From contig JALIRH010000004.1 in NCBI GenBank assembly GCA_023055505.1, forward strand, positions 39,623,502 to 39,687,501: 64,000 nucleotides of DNA. The letters are read 5' to 3'. The notes under the pieces are model-generated. The model was given only the letters and a program-made list of their open reading frames with translations, ran no database searches and had not been told where the DNA came from. This DNA is from Callipepla californica brunnescens. Taxonomy: Eukaryota; Chordata; Aves; Galliformes; Odontophoridae. This document shows positions 12,101-24,011 of this stretch, one piece after another (the stretch's first letter is position 1; each line of letters opens with the position of its first letter). Position numbers and translations under genes: made by a program.

Positions 12101-13772
12101 TACTGTTCTTTTGATATTCTTGACTATCAGTGGTCAGAGTCAATGAAGACACTGAAATCTCATGAGAAACATGAAAAGAAACGTGTAGTTAAAATTCTTG
12201 CTATCACTGAGATTTTTCTGTAGACTGACTTTTAAAGAGGATTCTCTTAGGCTGATAAAGCTCATGTTTTGTGAAATCTCACCTGGATGTGCTCATCTCC
12301 ATGCACACACTGAAGCACAGGCTAGAAGTGGTATGTTTTTGGAACCTTTTTATAATGAAAAGGAGGCCATGCAGTTTTATTGCCACTACCCAGTGAAGCG
12401 TGGTTCCATCAGAGGCTTTTATTGGGAGTTTACAAGCGCAGCGTTACAAATGAGTTTGCTGGCAGGGAGCTGACCCCTTGCTGTGGAAAGCAGAAACTAG
12501 TTGTATAATTCAAAACATTGATGTCTGGCCTGCTGGGATTTCCACCTGAAAAAAGACTCTGTCTGAAAAGGGCTTGAAGCAGATAATAGTGGTACATGCA
12601 TAACAGCAAACACTGCCTGGCAAGCAAAGCTCGGTAAACACTCACTTCATTGGAGCATTCAGACAATCACATTGTGCTTGGAAGTTTTACCTAATAAGCT
12701 CTGCTTTTCGGAGAGAACTTGCTAATCATTTAAAAGTCAGCACAGAGTTCTTGCCATCTGGGGATGGGAGCTGGCATAGCTGTGTCTGCACAATGCTTCT
12801 GCCAGTGCTGATAAGCACTGTTCAAAACTGCAGCTTGGTAGCTCACTGTTGTGGGGCTGCACTGGTCCAGGCCTTCACTGGCTCAAAAATGAGCAGAGAA
12901 GTTTGAAAAGGTCGAAATGAAATGTGTTGACTCTTAAAATGTTTGTCCTTTACTTTAAAACGAGGTGTTTGAGGAGACAAGTTGAATTTAAGGATTCTGG
13001 GGATGTTACTAACGTGATCCTTCTGGTGGAGAAAATACTGGAGTGAAAAACACTGTCTGGCTCTGATACAGAATTTTAAGAAGGGGAAATATTGGAACTA
13101 GAGGGAGACTGGAACAGCGTATGTCTTTCTGGGACACAGTAAAGGAAGAAGAAAATTTAAATCCAGGCAGCCTGGGTGAAAATGGGAGCACAAGATGGGG
13201 CTAGCTGTTGGTAGTAATAGATGCAAACTGAGAGAAATAGCTACATCAGTTCTTTTTTTTCATTCACTTTGTGCTGATGTAAAGGAATACAACTTAGAGG
13301 AAAGCTGAGGATTGAATCCTTCACAGTTAATAGAGCGACATGAAATCTGTTTGCTTATGGAGTACATAGAAGCAAGGTACAGTAAGATACAAGGAATTGG
13401 GAGTAAGATTTTGTCTTACGAGAGGCAGAGAATGTTCTTCTATTGGCCACACAGAAGAGCAAGTCCTCCACATTTCGAAGTTTCATCACAAACAAATAAA
13501 ACTTAGTTAATAGTTCCCGAGAAAAGCTAATGGAATACCTCAGTGCTCCTGGCCCTTTCCACGTGCTACCACATTGGGGCTTTGATAAATTCCTGTCACT
13601 GGCATGTAATAGCCTTGGTGAAGTAACCCCTGCCTGCTCAGAGCCAACCTGTGGATGAGGGCTCTCTGTACCTTCCCCATGTCTGGCCTTTGGGTTCCAG
13701 TGCAATGGCTGGCATCAAAAAACAACCTTTGATGTTTTCTCACTGAAAAAGGGCATGTAGGTTTGGGAGTGT

Positions 13773-13875
13773 ATCACAGAATCATAAAACAGTTTGAACT
13801 GGAAGAGACCTTAAAGATCGTCTGATTCCAGCCCCCCTGCCATGGGTCCTTGCCAGCTACTAAATCAAGCACTAC
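13773..13875 (-). mobile_element. CR1 retroposon 3' end, short fragment
   Basis: On the plus strand the fragment opens with ATCACAGAATCATAAAACAG and then GGAAGAGACCTTAAAGATCG, the reverse complement of the avian CR1 3' end. The CR1 sense strand is therefore minus. CCATGGGTCC and a weak match to the next CR1 segment follow to about 13875, where homology stops. The copy is heavily 5'-truncated, as is usual for CR1, and non-coding. Confidence 0.85.
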
Positions 13876-16800
13876 ATTAGGACAACATCAAGTAATAATT
13901 ATTTACTTCCAACAGTAAGTCACTTCATTGTAACACTAACGTCAGTTTTGCATGACTTACTGGTTTTCTTATTTATTTACTTATTTTTTGCAAAGTCCAT
14001 TCTGAGTCAACACAAAGAGTGTGAAACATTAAGAAAAAAACAGAAGGAATATAAAAAATCTTGTTCTAAAATTCGTATTTAATTTTTTTAACGTCTTCCA
14101 AAGACAGTTCTTATGTTTTGTCTACATTTGGAGACTTCTGGGCAAAGTCTGTGCATGGCTATGTGCTGAACAGTATGTGTGAAGCAAGCCTGAGTGTGGC
14201 AGCACTGTGTGAATAGCAGTGTTTGTATAATTGCCCTTGTGCATCAGGCAGGGATTTCTCATTTCATACAGCAGTAGAAATGCCACTGTAAATCTGGGAG
14301 TACAGACAACCATATCCAAACTTTTATGTTCATTAGCACAGAGAGAATTTGGATGTTGTCAAGTTTTGCTTTCAAAAGTTTATTCCCAAATTTTGTGTGA
14401 TATTAAACATTTCTAGCAAATTCATTCATGATAGGAGCAGCCTTGGATACAAAGGGCATTTGCTCAAACTCGCTTTAATGGTATTGTTTGTAGACAAAAA
14501 ACAGCCCTCAGAGCCTCTGGGCCAGTTTTGTCTTTAACAAGCATGCTGGCATGGGATTTGTTTTTATTAATTGCATAGAAAATGGATCCTCATTAACATC
14601 ATTTTGTTTTACAAAATCTAGTCTTGCAGTAGATCTTATTCACAGTTCCTTTTAGACCATACCATGTACTGAACCCGTGGCCAGCACGGATCATCTGCTC
14701 TTCCCCAACTTCTGGAGCCTGGTGATGCTTTACATTATTATGGCTGCACTAAACTGCGTATTTGTGTTCCAGTCCTGGCATTTCTCACGGGCAGGTGACA
14801 TTTGGCAGGTTTTCTGCTTCTAGAAGCAAATACCTGTTTTATTCCTTTTGGTATTGTCAGCAGAGATGTTCCAGGACAGGGACATCTGTCTGCTGATTGG
14901 AAAAGGTCACAAAGTTAATTTCCTGTTCTGAAGAACAAATTTGATCAGAAGCAGTCTGATATTCTAATTGTTCTCAAGTCATGCAATGTTATTATTATTT
15001 ATTGTGTAGTGATTTCCCCCCCCCCGCCCCCCCCCCACACACCCGTTTTTTAAATGGAGATAAACACTACTAATACTTCAAGCTGTGTGCTACTCTATCA
15101 GGTCATCATCTGCCAAAGCTTGAGACCAAGGGACCCCCTTATTTCTTTCTTGCTGTCCCTGAGCTCAGTACCAACAGATTTTGCCACAGACTGGCTTCAC
15201 AATAGCTCTGGGGCACTGACTGCTTCCAAACTCCAAGCTCCAAATAAATAGATTTGCCACACTGATTTGACTTATATGAGCTGTCTCTCCTCAGAAACAT
15301 CGCTTTTTCTCTCCCAACAATCCAGCTTTGCATTGGTCAGTTCATCTCCAACTTCCATTCAGATATTTTAGCTTTTGATTAACAGGGAGTAGGGGAGGAG
15401 TAAGAAGTGATTCATTCATGCTGTGGGGTGTGTGGTTGGAACTTTCCAGGACTAAACAAGTTGGTTAATTGTTTTCTGCCTGAGGGGTCAGGGTAATGAT
15501 TCACACCAAGGTGTGCAAAGGGGTGCTCTGCACACTTTTCCATGTATTCAATGTAGAACACTGCAAGAAAGGACCATAGAGAGGATGTGGTGCCTTTCTT
15601 TTGGAACCAGTAAATAAGATTGTGCTCTAATGAATAGCTGGGTCTGATAAGATTGCAGTACTTCGCTTTTGTGTTCATTCCTGAGATTCTTTAACTGCTT
15701 CTAAAAACTATTAACACTAAAACTCACCCAACCATGCAGAAATATCTTCTAATTTTACTTAGATTTACCCAACCTCACAGAAGCATCTTCTGTTCTCTCC
15801 CTGTTTCTTATTGTTCCATCTGTATAATCAGAAGATTAAATGACAGTATGACCTTGGAACCTTTTGTATTTTCAAGGGTTACATAAACATTTGATTATCA
15901 ATCAAAATGGATCTCAACTAATGAAAATGGATGCTTTTAAATAAATTCTTTTTTGGGGGAGGGGAGGACTGTGAGAACACTTCAGCTCTTTTTAAGTGCA
16001 CTTGAAACTTTTATCATGCGAAAGTAAGCTGCTTTAATTACTTAGGTTTTTCTAAAAATGTCAGGGTATTTTCTTGATTTAAAATGGGAGATAGAGCACT
16101 GGGGAGGTTTGCAAGCAAGAATCTAGAGAATTACACAGTTCTTCAAACCTCACATCTGCTATGTCAATTTGGATGAAATATCTTATGCTTGTTTCCCCTA
16201 CCTACAATCAGAGTGAGTATTTACCTTAATAAAAAGAAATTTAAGTTCAGAATCTTAAATCAAGATCATAATATTGCTTATTGTAAATCAAGTTAATGCA
16301 CTTAAAAGGACTCATATGCATGCAAGAGATTACAAAAGGACTGCTCACATCATTCACATGAAACATATTAAAAATAGATATCTACTTTTCCCAGTAGTGT
16401 GGTAGAATGCAGAGGCATTTGCTGTACTTCATAGTGAAAATTACACTGAAATTAAAACAAAACTTTATATTCTTATAGCTGGAAGGTGTTCACTCTGTTA
16501 CTCACAATACGGCTCCAAAGGACACCAAGCACTTTCAGTGCCTGTTAAAAGCTAAATTACTAAAGGGAATGGCAAGAGAATGCATTGTTATTACTTGGAA
16601 GAGAACCAAGAGCTCACATGGAGCCTTGCAATTAGCAAAAAAGCCAAACTCCTACCCTTGAGATCATGCAATATGGTAAATCTGTAACATGTGTGACATC
16701 ATTTCAAACAGAAAGAAGACAAATTCTATCAGGAAGGTGGGCAGAGCTTTGCTTCAGAACAGAAATGAGCTCCAAAGATTTCAGGAAAAGAAGTGATGTC

Positions 16801-16913
16801 TCTGACAGACACGAAAAAATGCAGTAGATTTTGAATACACAACAGAAAATTGAAGATGGTCATTAGGGAAGACCTTTAAATACAAATAGAGTGAAGAAGA
16901 TGGCTGAGAACAG
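13876..16913. other. Unique non-coding DNA with a C-rich tract
   Basis: No gene is recognised. TTTA repeats occur near 13970-13986, and a C10-G-C10 tract at 15016-15036 is followed by a short CACACAC run. Several short open frames on both strands have no known family. Confidence 0.55.
15016..15036. repeat. Poly(C) tract, C10-G-C10
   Basis: Twenty of 21 bases are C, with one central G at 15026. The minus strand is an equivalent poly(G) tract. Such tracts are length-unstable and prone to sequencing error, so the exact count may be unreliable. Confidence 0.85.
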
Positions 16914-17056
16914 CAGTCTCCATCTCTGGAGAGCTTCAGGTACAAAGTAGACAAACTGTTGTTTGTTTTAATCTAATAGTTGTACTACATCCTGCTCTTG
17001 CGTGTTCTTGGCAACCTCTTGAGGTCTCTGCCTGCCAACTTTCTATGATCTTATAG
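16914..17056 (+). mobile_element. Old, diverged CR1 3' end
   Basis: Scattered but ordered matches to the CR1 3' region are visible: CAGTCTCCATCTCTGGAGAG, then ACCTCTTGAGGTCTCTGCC, then TTCTATGATCTTATAG. The segment between them, which in CR1 reads roughly as a GTTGGACTAGATGATCTC block, is degraded. The order and the terminal TTCTATGATC motif argue for an ancient plus-strand CR1. It lies about 570 bp before a longer CR1 in the same orientation. Confidence 0.6.
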
Positions 17057-17626
17057 ATGTGAGTGCCTACTTCATGCATACTACTTCTGGTTTAAATCTT
17101 CCCTGATTCTATGAAGATTCTGTGCTGTTCTTCCTTGCCCTGCAAGAGACAACTTTCAGATTTGCACACCTGCAAAAATTTCAGGTTGATGGTGTTTTCA
17201 GAGCTCAGCAGGATTTTAAGTACTGTCTGACCACCAAAAAAAAAAATACATATATAATTACATATGTATGAGTGATATTTGCCTTTAGATGTAGACTATA
17301 GAGCTGTTTTAGTGAAGATTCACCATTTTTATAGCATAAAAAAGAATGTTTTTGGTGCTGTACACTGTATGGCTGACAAGAGACAAGGAGAATGCAAGCT
17401 GCTCTGTTCTGACATATTTTACTGTACCACAGAGGAGGGTTTCCTGTGCAGCAGTTGATTCCAGAGAATATCCTTCAGAGCTGTTAGCAAATAGCAACAC
17501 ACAGCAACTGCACTCCAGACTCTCCAGAGGTTCAGCTGCTCCTGCCTCTCGCAGATTCCCATCCCCACTGAACTTCACTATACAGATGTTCTTATGTAAG
17601 TGACATGAACTCAGTAACAAGTAACA
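17057..17626. other. Spacer between two CR1 copies
   Basis: No repeat or gene is recognised. An A-run followed by a TA-rich stretch lies near 17236-17262. Two mutually antisense open frames of 85 and 103 codons (17309-17620) lack any recognisable family and are probably chance. Confidence 0.5.
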
Positions 17627-17740
17627 ACATGGGCTCAGTTCTAGGGCCAGTCCCGTTTCATGTTTTTATCAGTGATCTGAATGGACTGAACTGGAGTGCA
17701 TCCTAAGCAAATCTGATGATGACACTACACTTGGAGGTGC
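17627..17740 (+). pseudogene. CR1 ORF2 reverse-transcriptase remnant
   Basis: The frame beginning GSVLGPV covers the region just before and around the RT catalytic box. The catalytic block here reads SDDDTT where CR1 normally has an FADDTK-like box, so the Ala before the Asp pair is replaced but two Asp remain. The frame is not maintained further downstream. The function (RNA-templated DNA synthesis at the target site) is known for the family. This copy is inferred to be inactive from its truncation and broken frame. Confidence 0.7.
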
Positions 17741-18613
17741 ATTTGACTCCATGGTGGGAGGAGAGAGCTTGCAAAAAAGGCTTAGATGCATTTAAGCATT
17801 GTGTGATCATCAGTGGCATGCAAAGAGACCAAAAAAAAACCCAAACAGGTTCTGTACCTGGGATGGAGTAATGCTGGACATAGGCACAGGCTGGCAGAGG
17901 AGTAGCTGGAGAGCAGCTCAGCAGGAAGGGATCTGGGGGTGCTCAGATAGCAGCTCGGCACTTGAGTCAGCAGTCTGCCCTGGCAGGCAAGGGGACACAC
18001 TTCACTGTGGGATGTGTTAAACACAGAACAGCCAGGTGGTCAAAAGAAGTGGTTCTCCTGCTATGTTTAGTCGTGGTGTGACCTCACCTTGAGTATTGTA
18101 TTGTGTCTGGGCTCCACACTGTAAAAAGGATGTCAGGATCCTTGGAAGCTTGCAGAAAAGGGCACCAAAGTTGGTAAGAGGGATGAAGATGTCCTGTGAG
18201 GAGAGACTGAGGGCACTGGTCTGCCCATTCTGAAAACAAGAAGTGTGAGAGGTGACCTCACTGCTTGCTTTGGCTCCCTGAAGAGGAGAAGCAGAGGAAG
18301 GTGTTGGTCTCCATGCTAGGGATTCCCCCACTCTAGGAAACCAATGTCAGGTCAGGAACAGCACAAAGCTGCACCAAGTGAGGCTCAGACTGGGCATTAA
18401 GAGTAATTTCTTTTAAGAAGAATGTGATTATACTTTGAAAGGGGATTTTAGTGGTGGTTGATGCACCATGCCTGTCAATGTTCAAGAGGCACTTGGATAA
18501 TATCTCGTATAAGGCATATAATAATATGTTTTAACTATTTTGACTAACTCTGAAGTCAGGAGGTTGGACTTGATCTTTGTAGGTTCAGTCCTGTTGAATT
18601 ATTCTGTTCTATA
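17627..18613 (+). mobile_element. CR1 retroposon, about 1 kb, 5'-truncated, with ORF2 remnant
   Basis: The 5' part translates as GSVLGP-, an FHVFISDLN-like stretch and then DDDTT-, corresponding to the non-LTR reverse-transcriptase blocks that in CR1 read approximately SVLGP..FNIFINDL and FADDTKL. Downstream are CR1 segments in the expected order: ACCTGGGATGG, TCTGGGCTCCACACT near 18106, GAGGAGAGACTGAGGG near 18195, AGGAGGTTGGACTTGATC near 18557 and an ATTATTCTGTTCTAT tail. Stops and frameshifts are frequent, so it cannot make protein. CR1 elements are autonomous non-LTR retrotransposons; this is a dead 3' copy. Confidence 0.9.
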
Positions 18614-21000
18614 AGTCTTTCTCTTTTATTCTGACTTGGGTACAGATTTCCATTCAGGACTGCTTAAGTGCAGCAAGCAACACCCACCACATTACAATGT
18701 TTGTTTCCCAACACTGGTTTTGACAGCTGCTTTATAAACTCTATTTTTGTGGCACTGCTTTTTCCTTGGATACTACCCACTGTTACTAGCAAAACTGTAA
18801 TAATTTAACCCTGGGTTGATATGCACATAAGTGTGTGGGAGAGCTCTGTTCAGGCTCATATGCTGAATTGTGCTGCACAGATTTAGTATATGGCTTAACC
18901 TTTCATTCCTTTTCCTTTGGCTTTTTGTTGATGGTGTTGTTTTCTGTTTTGTTTTGTAATTTTAGGCTGTTGGATAAAAAATATTTCTTTCAAATGTATT
19001 TACTATTCGTGTGGTTGCAGGTATTATTTCAGGGCTGATTTGGCGTAACAGTTAATTAATAACTCCTGCAGAATAAAGATCATTTTAGAAAAGGCTACCA
19101 TAAATAGTTGTGAGGAGAAAAATGACATTAATGGGAATTCACTAAATACTGTGGCTGAAGCAGTCATCAAGTATATCCATGAAACTGTGATGAATCTCTT
19201 CTGTCAGAGCTATGTTAGGTTTGCCATTTAAAAGTTTTTTCTCTGTTTTGTATCTCAACCACTTGCACTGGTTCTAGGTTCTTATTATTTATATCCTGCT
19301 TGATGTTGATGAAAGGCTGGTGTTTCTCTTACTTTCAGAACTGGGTAAAATGTTCTTTTGTAATTTTTCCTTTTTTTTTTCTTTAATATATGTATAATAT
19401 ATAGGCTCAATCTTGCTCTAACTCAGATTTAATTGCACAATATTTCCTTTCCCTAGTTTCTACGTTCTTTTCCTTCTAAAATTTTTATCAGTGTTCACGT
19501 TCACTCCTAACATGCTATATATTGTTTAATATTTCTGTGTATTCTGGATTGAGACCTACTACATAGAAAAGAAATAAAAGCAAATATTCTTAGTTCACCA
19601 CAAGAATAACAATGTAGCTCTGTTCAAAATGAGTTCTGATTTTTTTTTTACTTTAGGCACTCACCTGCATCAGTGACATTAACTTGAAAAGTTATTGTAG
19701 CATAAATATATTCAGGGACAACTGTTGTAGAATAGTACTTCTGTTATCACTTTTATTGCGTGCTCATGAAAAACATCCCATAATAGCTACTGTGCTGTGC
19801 TCCCATCTCCTCCTTTAATCTGAACTGTCTGTCACACCCAAAGTGTAATTTGGGTATTCAGGTTGAATTTTATTGGTTCCATTGACTTCTATGCCAACTG
19901 ATACAATCTGGGAAACTTTGAAATATTTCCTTGTAGTTGTAACTGTGAATAATACAGAAGCAAACCAAAGACTTCAGTTGAAAAGTTCAGATCTTCAGGC
20001 ACCTGACTTTTTAAATTTCGATGCAATTCAGCAAAATGCATTTCAAAATTTCTTATTTATGTCTCATGAAGTGAAGCAGAACTCCCCAGGGCTCTCTGGT
20101 CAGCACTTTAGCTTTAGAAATGAGCTATGAGCTAAAAAGCTAAATATCAACATTACGTGCTGGGCTTCCTCCCAAAAACCGTGTGACAACAAACCACTTG
20201 AGTTTCTTTAACGCAATAGACCTGACTTGATGAAAGAGCAAAATTTCGGTGGCCATAATTGGGCTCCTTTGTCTTGCATGGCTTCAGCAACAAGCTATTG
20301 CAGACTGACTTCTTCAGTTTGGCCTTTGTGGTGTCTATTTGCAAGTTGTGAGCACCCTGCTTTCCAAGGCAGTTTGGTGATGGGAGGCCATTTTACATTC
20401 ATCTCTATGGCAGGAGAAACAGAAATGTACATCATCACATACTTGCAGAGATTTCCATCACATGTTTTGTTTTTTCCCTCCAAAACAAAACAAACAAACA
20501 ACATAAAAACTGTGAAACCAAAAGCAACGAAACAGACTGAAAGCATTTTTGCTTTCTCATTAAAGGAGGATAAAGGCCTGCCTTAACAAACCTGTAAAGG
20601 TTCCAAATCATGAATAAAGTACAAAGGAATGTGATATATATTAGGGCAACATTGCTTCAAATACTGGCCATTTAATGCATAAAGGGGTATAGGGCTTAAG
20701 CCAAGTTCAGTATTACTGACAAGAATGCCAAAGACAGCCTGATTTCAAAGCTGACATCTTGATTTAAAGTCAACTTAAGCATGCTTAAAGCCCCTCTTGA
20801 TAGTACTGCCAGGAGGAAGGCAAATCCTGGAGCAATTCTAAATGTCAGCCTTGTATACTTGGGTTGTTTCAGCTGCCAAAAACTTGATGGCCACTTGGAA
20901 AATTGACATGATAGAAAACACAGGAAAGGATACAACTGCAGCTCAATTAAAACCACCAAATCTTTCCTGACATGGTTGCTGTGTTCCTTTGTGCTAATAC

Positions 21001-21040
21001 AAAAAAAAAAAAAAAAAAGGGTGGGGGTGGGGGGTTGGGG
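21001..21040 (+). repeat. A18 run followed by a four-tract G-quadruplex motif
   Basis: Eighteen A residues (21001-21018) lead directly into GGG-T-GGGGG-T-GGGGGG-TT-GGGG (21019-21040). Loops of 1, 1 and 2 bases between G-runs of at least 3 meet the usual criteria for a very stable intramolecular G-quadruplex. There is no neighbouring gene to link it to. Such A/G tracts are also hotspots for polymerase slippage. Confidence 0.85.
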
Positions 21041-23423
21041 AGCCCTGGCTTTTGTATTCACCACTACTGGTTCATCTGTAACACTGGAAACAGTCCAAGA
21101 AGGCATGGCAGTAGGGCTTTTCTCTTCTCAAAAGCAAATTATCCATGAAAAACTTCCAAACTACTTCTGTTTTTCCCTCCCCGCCTTTTTCTCCTCCCCC
21201 TTATAAATTACTTTTTATTATCACTTAACTATCATTATGTAGAGGTCATTTTATTTTATTCTTTCTCTCCCTCTTTCCAATGTTCTCTTCTTCTTAGAAA
21301 GTTCCTCTGGTACAGTTTGTACCCCTCAATCACTTTCAGTCAGAATTAAACACATAGCTTTGTACTGCTAATTTCTCTGGTACAAACACCTCACGCACTT
21401 GTCAGAGGGGATTCACTCCTTTGTTATCTGCATTCATAAAACCAGTCTTGACTCATGCTTCAAGGTTTTACTGTTTTTTTTTACCCTTCAGCAGGAAATG
21501 ACATGAAGTCCTGGTTAGAGCATTTTATCCTACATCATAGGGTTGTACATACATCTACATGTTGGAAAGCTGGATTAGTAGCACAAATCCTCACTCAAAT
21601 AAAATGAAAACCTTTTGAAGAATGCCAAAGAGAGTGTTTCTGAGGTCACTTCTCTTAGTGCTCCTGTGCTCAGACTCCTCCACACTATAATAAGAAGCAG
21701 GAAGAAAGACAAACAGAGTACAGACTAACCCCCTTCCCAGTAGTTTTAATGCACTCTGTATTGGGCATGAGTACTTACTATAACATTTATACTTTTCTCT
21801 TGTCATTTCCTTGTATATATCTATACCTAGAAAGAAATGTTAAAAAAATATTTTAGAGGATCTTGAATGATTCAACAAAGTTGAGTGGTCTTCTTTTGGA
21901 AAATTAGCTCCAATCACATCTTTTCTTTTTAAATAGGAAACCCCCTAATCCACTTAATATAAATCTGGGGCTAACATTTTCCTGCATTGTAAAGCCAGTG
22001 ATTCCTGTCCCATGATGTGTGTACGTACTGAATCACTGAAGGATTTTTAATTTCTTGAGTAATACTGTGGCATGCAGGAGGTATGAGCTGACCCAGTAAG
22101 TGGAGCAAGGAGACTACAGAATCCTGAAGTCAATTACTAGTTTTTAGCACTATTGTATTAGATTTGGGGATAGAGCTATTTTTTGTGTAACTCTCAGCTA
22201 GTTAAATCTATTGAATTAGCTTAAGTCAGGATCTAGGCTTGTTGCACATTCAGTGCTGAGATTGACAACTCCATAGGGCCATAAAGCCCATCCTTTAATG
22301 TTCTCTTGTGGCAAATGAGTTCCTATCAGTAGATCACCATCTGAACAGAAGTATGTTTCAAAACCAGCTTGGAGTAGATCTGTAGACCTTCCATGAATGA
22401 AGTTAGGTTCATGGAATCTTACCCCTAACAATGGAGCTAAGTAACTAAACTGTGTTATCAGGCTCTTTTCTTTACATGTGTTCAAAAACTTTGAACATCT
22501 GCTATTACTCTCTGTAAGGGAGACTAGACTAGATGGGTTATTTGTATGGCTACTCTTTTAAATTCATAAGGTAAATGCATTAAGATCTTAGGAAATAAAA
22601 ACATATACCTAGCTATGGAAAGAGGACCTCATACTCAGTTTTATACACAGAAATACACCATGTGTAACAACCAGAGAACCCAGATGTGTGCTGAATGTCT
22701 TTATTGTTTTCTTCTATATTTGCTGACCATTTGCTTGTGCACAAAAAGTGGAATAGATAGATAAATAGGAGATGCTAATTCTAGAAAGATAGCCACTCAC
22801 CGTGCTTTGACTAGGTGACGGGGGAGATGTTCAACCAACTCCTTGTTTTCAAAACCTCTTGGATCAAGTTTGACTACAGAAGAACTAATATGTTTTTGAG
22901 ATGACTTAACTCTTACAATGTTAACGTATTCTTGTTGATTTTTATCCAGTCTGTCACCAGCGCAATTATAACTTGTGAATCCTCTGTCTGCTGCTGGAAG
23001 TTGTTTTTCATCCAGTGTGAATTAGAACAGATAACCTTTTAAAACATTCATGAGAAGTAGCCAACACCTACTATCTACTTTTGCAGAAATTAAACAACAA
23101 CATATCCAGAAAATTACAAATACTTTCAGGCACCAAGGTTTGGAAAGGATCATTTAATTATCTAAGAGTAATCTGAAGACAGCAGTACAAATATCTGTGG
23201 TAGGCCCAAACACTGCAGTTGGCCTGAGCTGTTTTAGTCTTACGTGGACTAATCAATAAAAAAAACAATCTTTTTCTAGTGACAGAAGCCCAAATGATAT
23301 CACAAAATGAGATGTGCTGACATAATCTTGGTGAGAACCAGAGTAGATTGGGGGGAATGTTCCTTTACAACCCCAGATATGACGGCTACAAAAACGCAGA
23401 CCATGTGAGCTGAATCTTTTGCC

Positions 23424-23452
23424 AAAAAAACAAAACAAAACAAAACAAAAAA
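23424..23452. repeat. AAAAC microsatellite
   Basis: A7 is followed by CAAAACAAAACAAAAC units and a further A-run. This is a simple repeat with no attached retroposon body recognised. Confidence 0.85.
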
Positions 23453-23911
23453 GGATTCTTTATTGCAGCAGGCTTCTGATTCAGTCATGAGTGACTGTGT
23501 AATAATTGAAATCTTTTGCATTCTACTTGGTCATCTAACACAGACTGTGTTAGGCTGTTTAAGGTATTTAAAATAAATTTTCTTCTATGCAACTAAGTTG
23601 TTGCCACAGATTGCTAGTTATCTCTGCAATTTATCATGTTGTCTAGAGGTTATTCCATCAAGGTCAGAAACATGTTACAAGGACTCGAGTTGAATCTTGA
23701 CTTGGAGTATGCCTCAACGTCACCACCTGCACAAAGGGTTGTTTGGGAACTGTCTTCTGAGAAACCTTTTCACCACCTCTTTGAGGTGGTTGTACACTCC
23801 TAGCAGGAAAATGGGAATTAGGGACAAAGCCTCAAAAATGCCCAAAGAACTAGTATTAACTGGTGCACAGATGTGTTTCCTAGCATGTATTTATGCAAGT
23901 TCACAATCATT

Positions 23912-24011
23912 ACCTGTGCAACCTGGTCTAGTGAGCCTGCTTTCACGGAGGGGTTGGACTAGATGATCTCTAGAGGTCCCTTCCAACACCTACAAATCTG
24001 TGATTCTGTGA
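23912..24011 (+). mobile_element. CR1 3' end fragment, well preserved
   Basis: The sequence CTGTGCAACCTGGTCTAGTG leads into GGGGTTGGACTAGATGATCT, then AGAGGTCCCTTCCAAC and TCTGTGATTCTGTG. This is the canonical avian CR1 3' terminus in sense orientation, including the short terminal repeat. Only about 100 bp is retained, typical of severe 5' truncation. The close match suggests a younger copy than those at 16914 or 13773. Confidence 0.93.

Larger units (their letters stand above)
5354..13772. other. Unique AT-rich non-coding DNA
   Basis: About 8.4 kb without a recognisable gene or clear transposon. It contains an A17 run at 6836-6852, AAAC-type tracts near 9096-9160, TTTA repeats near 10121-10135 and a T-rich tract at 12075-12085. 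Open frames are 60 to 116 codons, several overlapping antisense to each other (for example around 13355-13743), and none shows a recognised domain. A possible antisense LTR-like motif near 8100 was considered and not accepted. Confidence 0.55.
18614..23911. other. Unique non-coding DNA
   Basis: About 5.3 kb with no recognised gene. It holds T-rich runs near 19371-19380, an AAAC tract at 20481-20502, an A18 run plus G-quadruplex motif at 21001-21040, and an AAAAC tract at 23424-23452. The 136-codon minus-strand frame at 20696-21106 runs through the A18 tract and has no known family, so it is not called as a gene. Confidence 0.55.

Noticed and set aside
20696..21106. 136-codon minus-strand open frame
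   Set aside because: It reads through the A18/G-rich tract (a poly-Phe run) and has no recognisable family. It is probably a chance frame.
22505..22560. Possible degenerate CR1 3' end (GACTAGACTAGATGGG)
   Set aside because: Only about 15 bases resemble CR1. The following GGTCCCTTCCAACC block and tail are missing.
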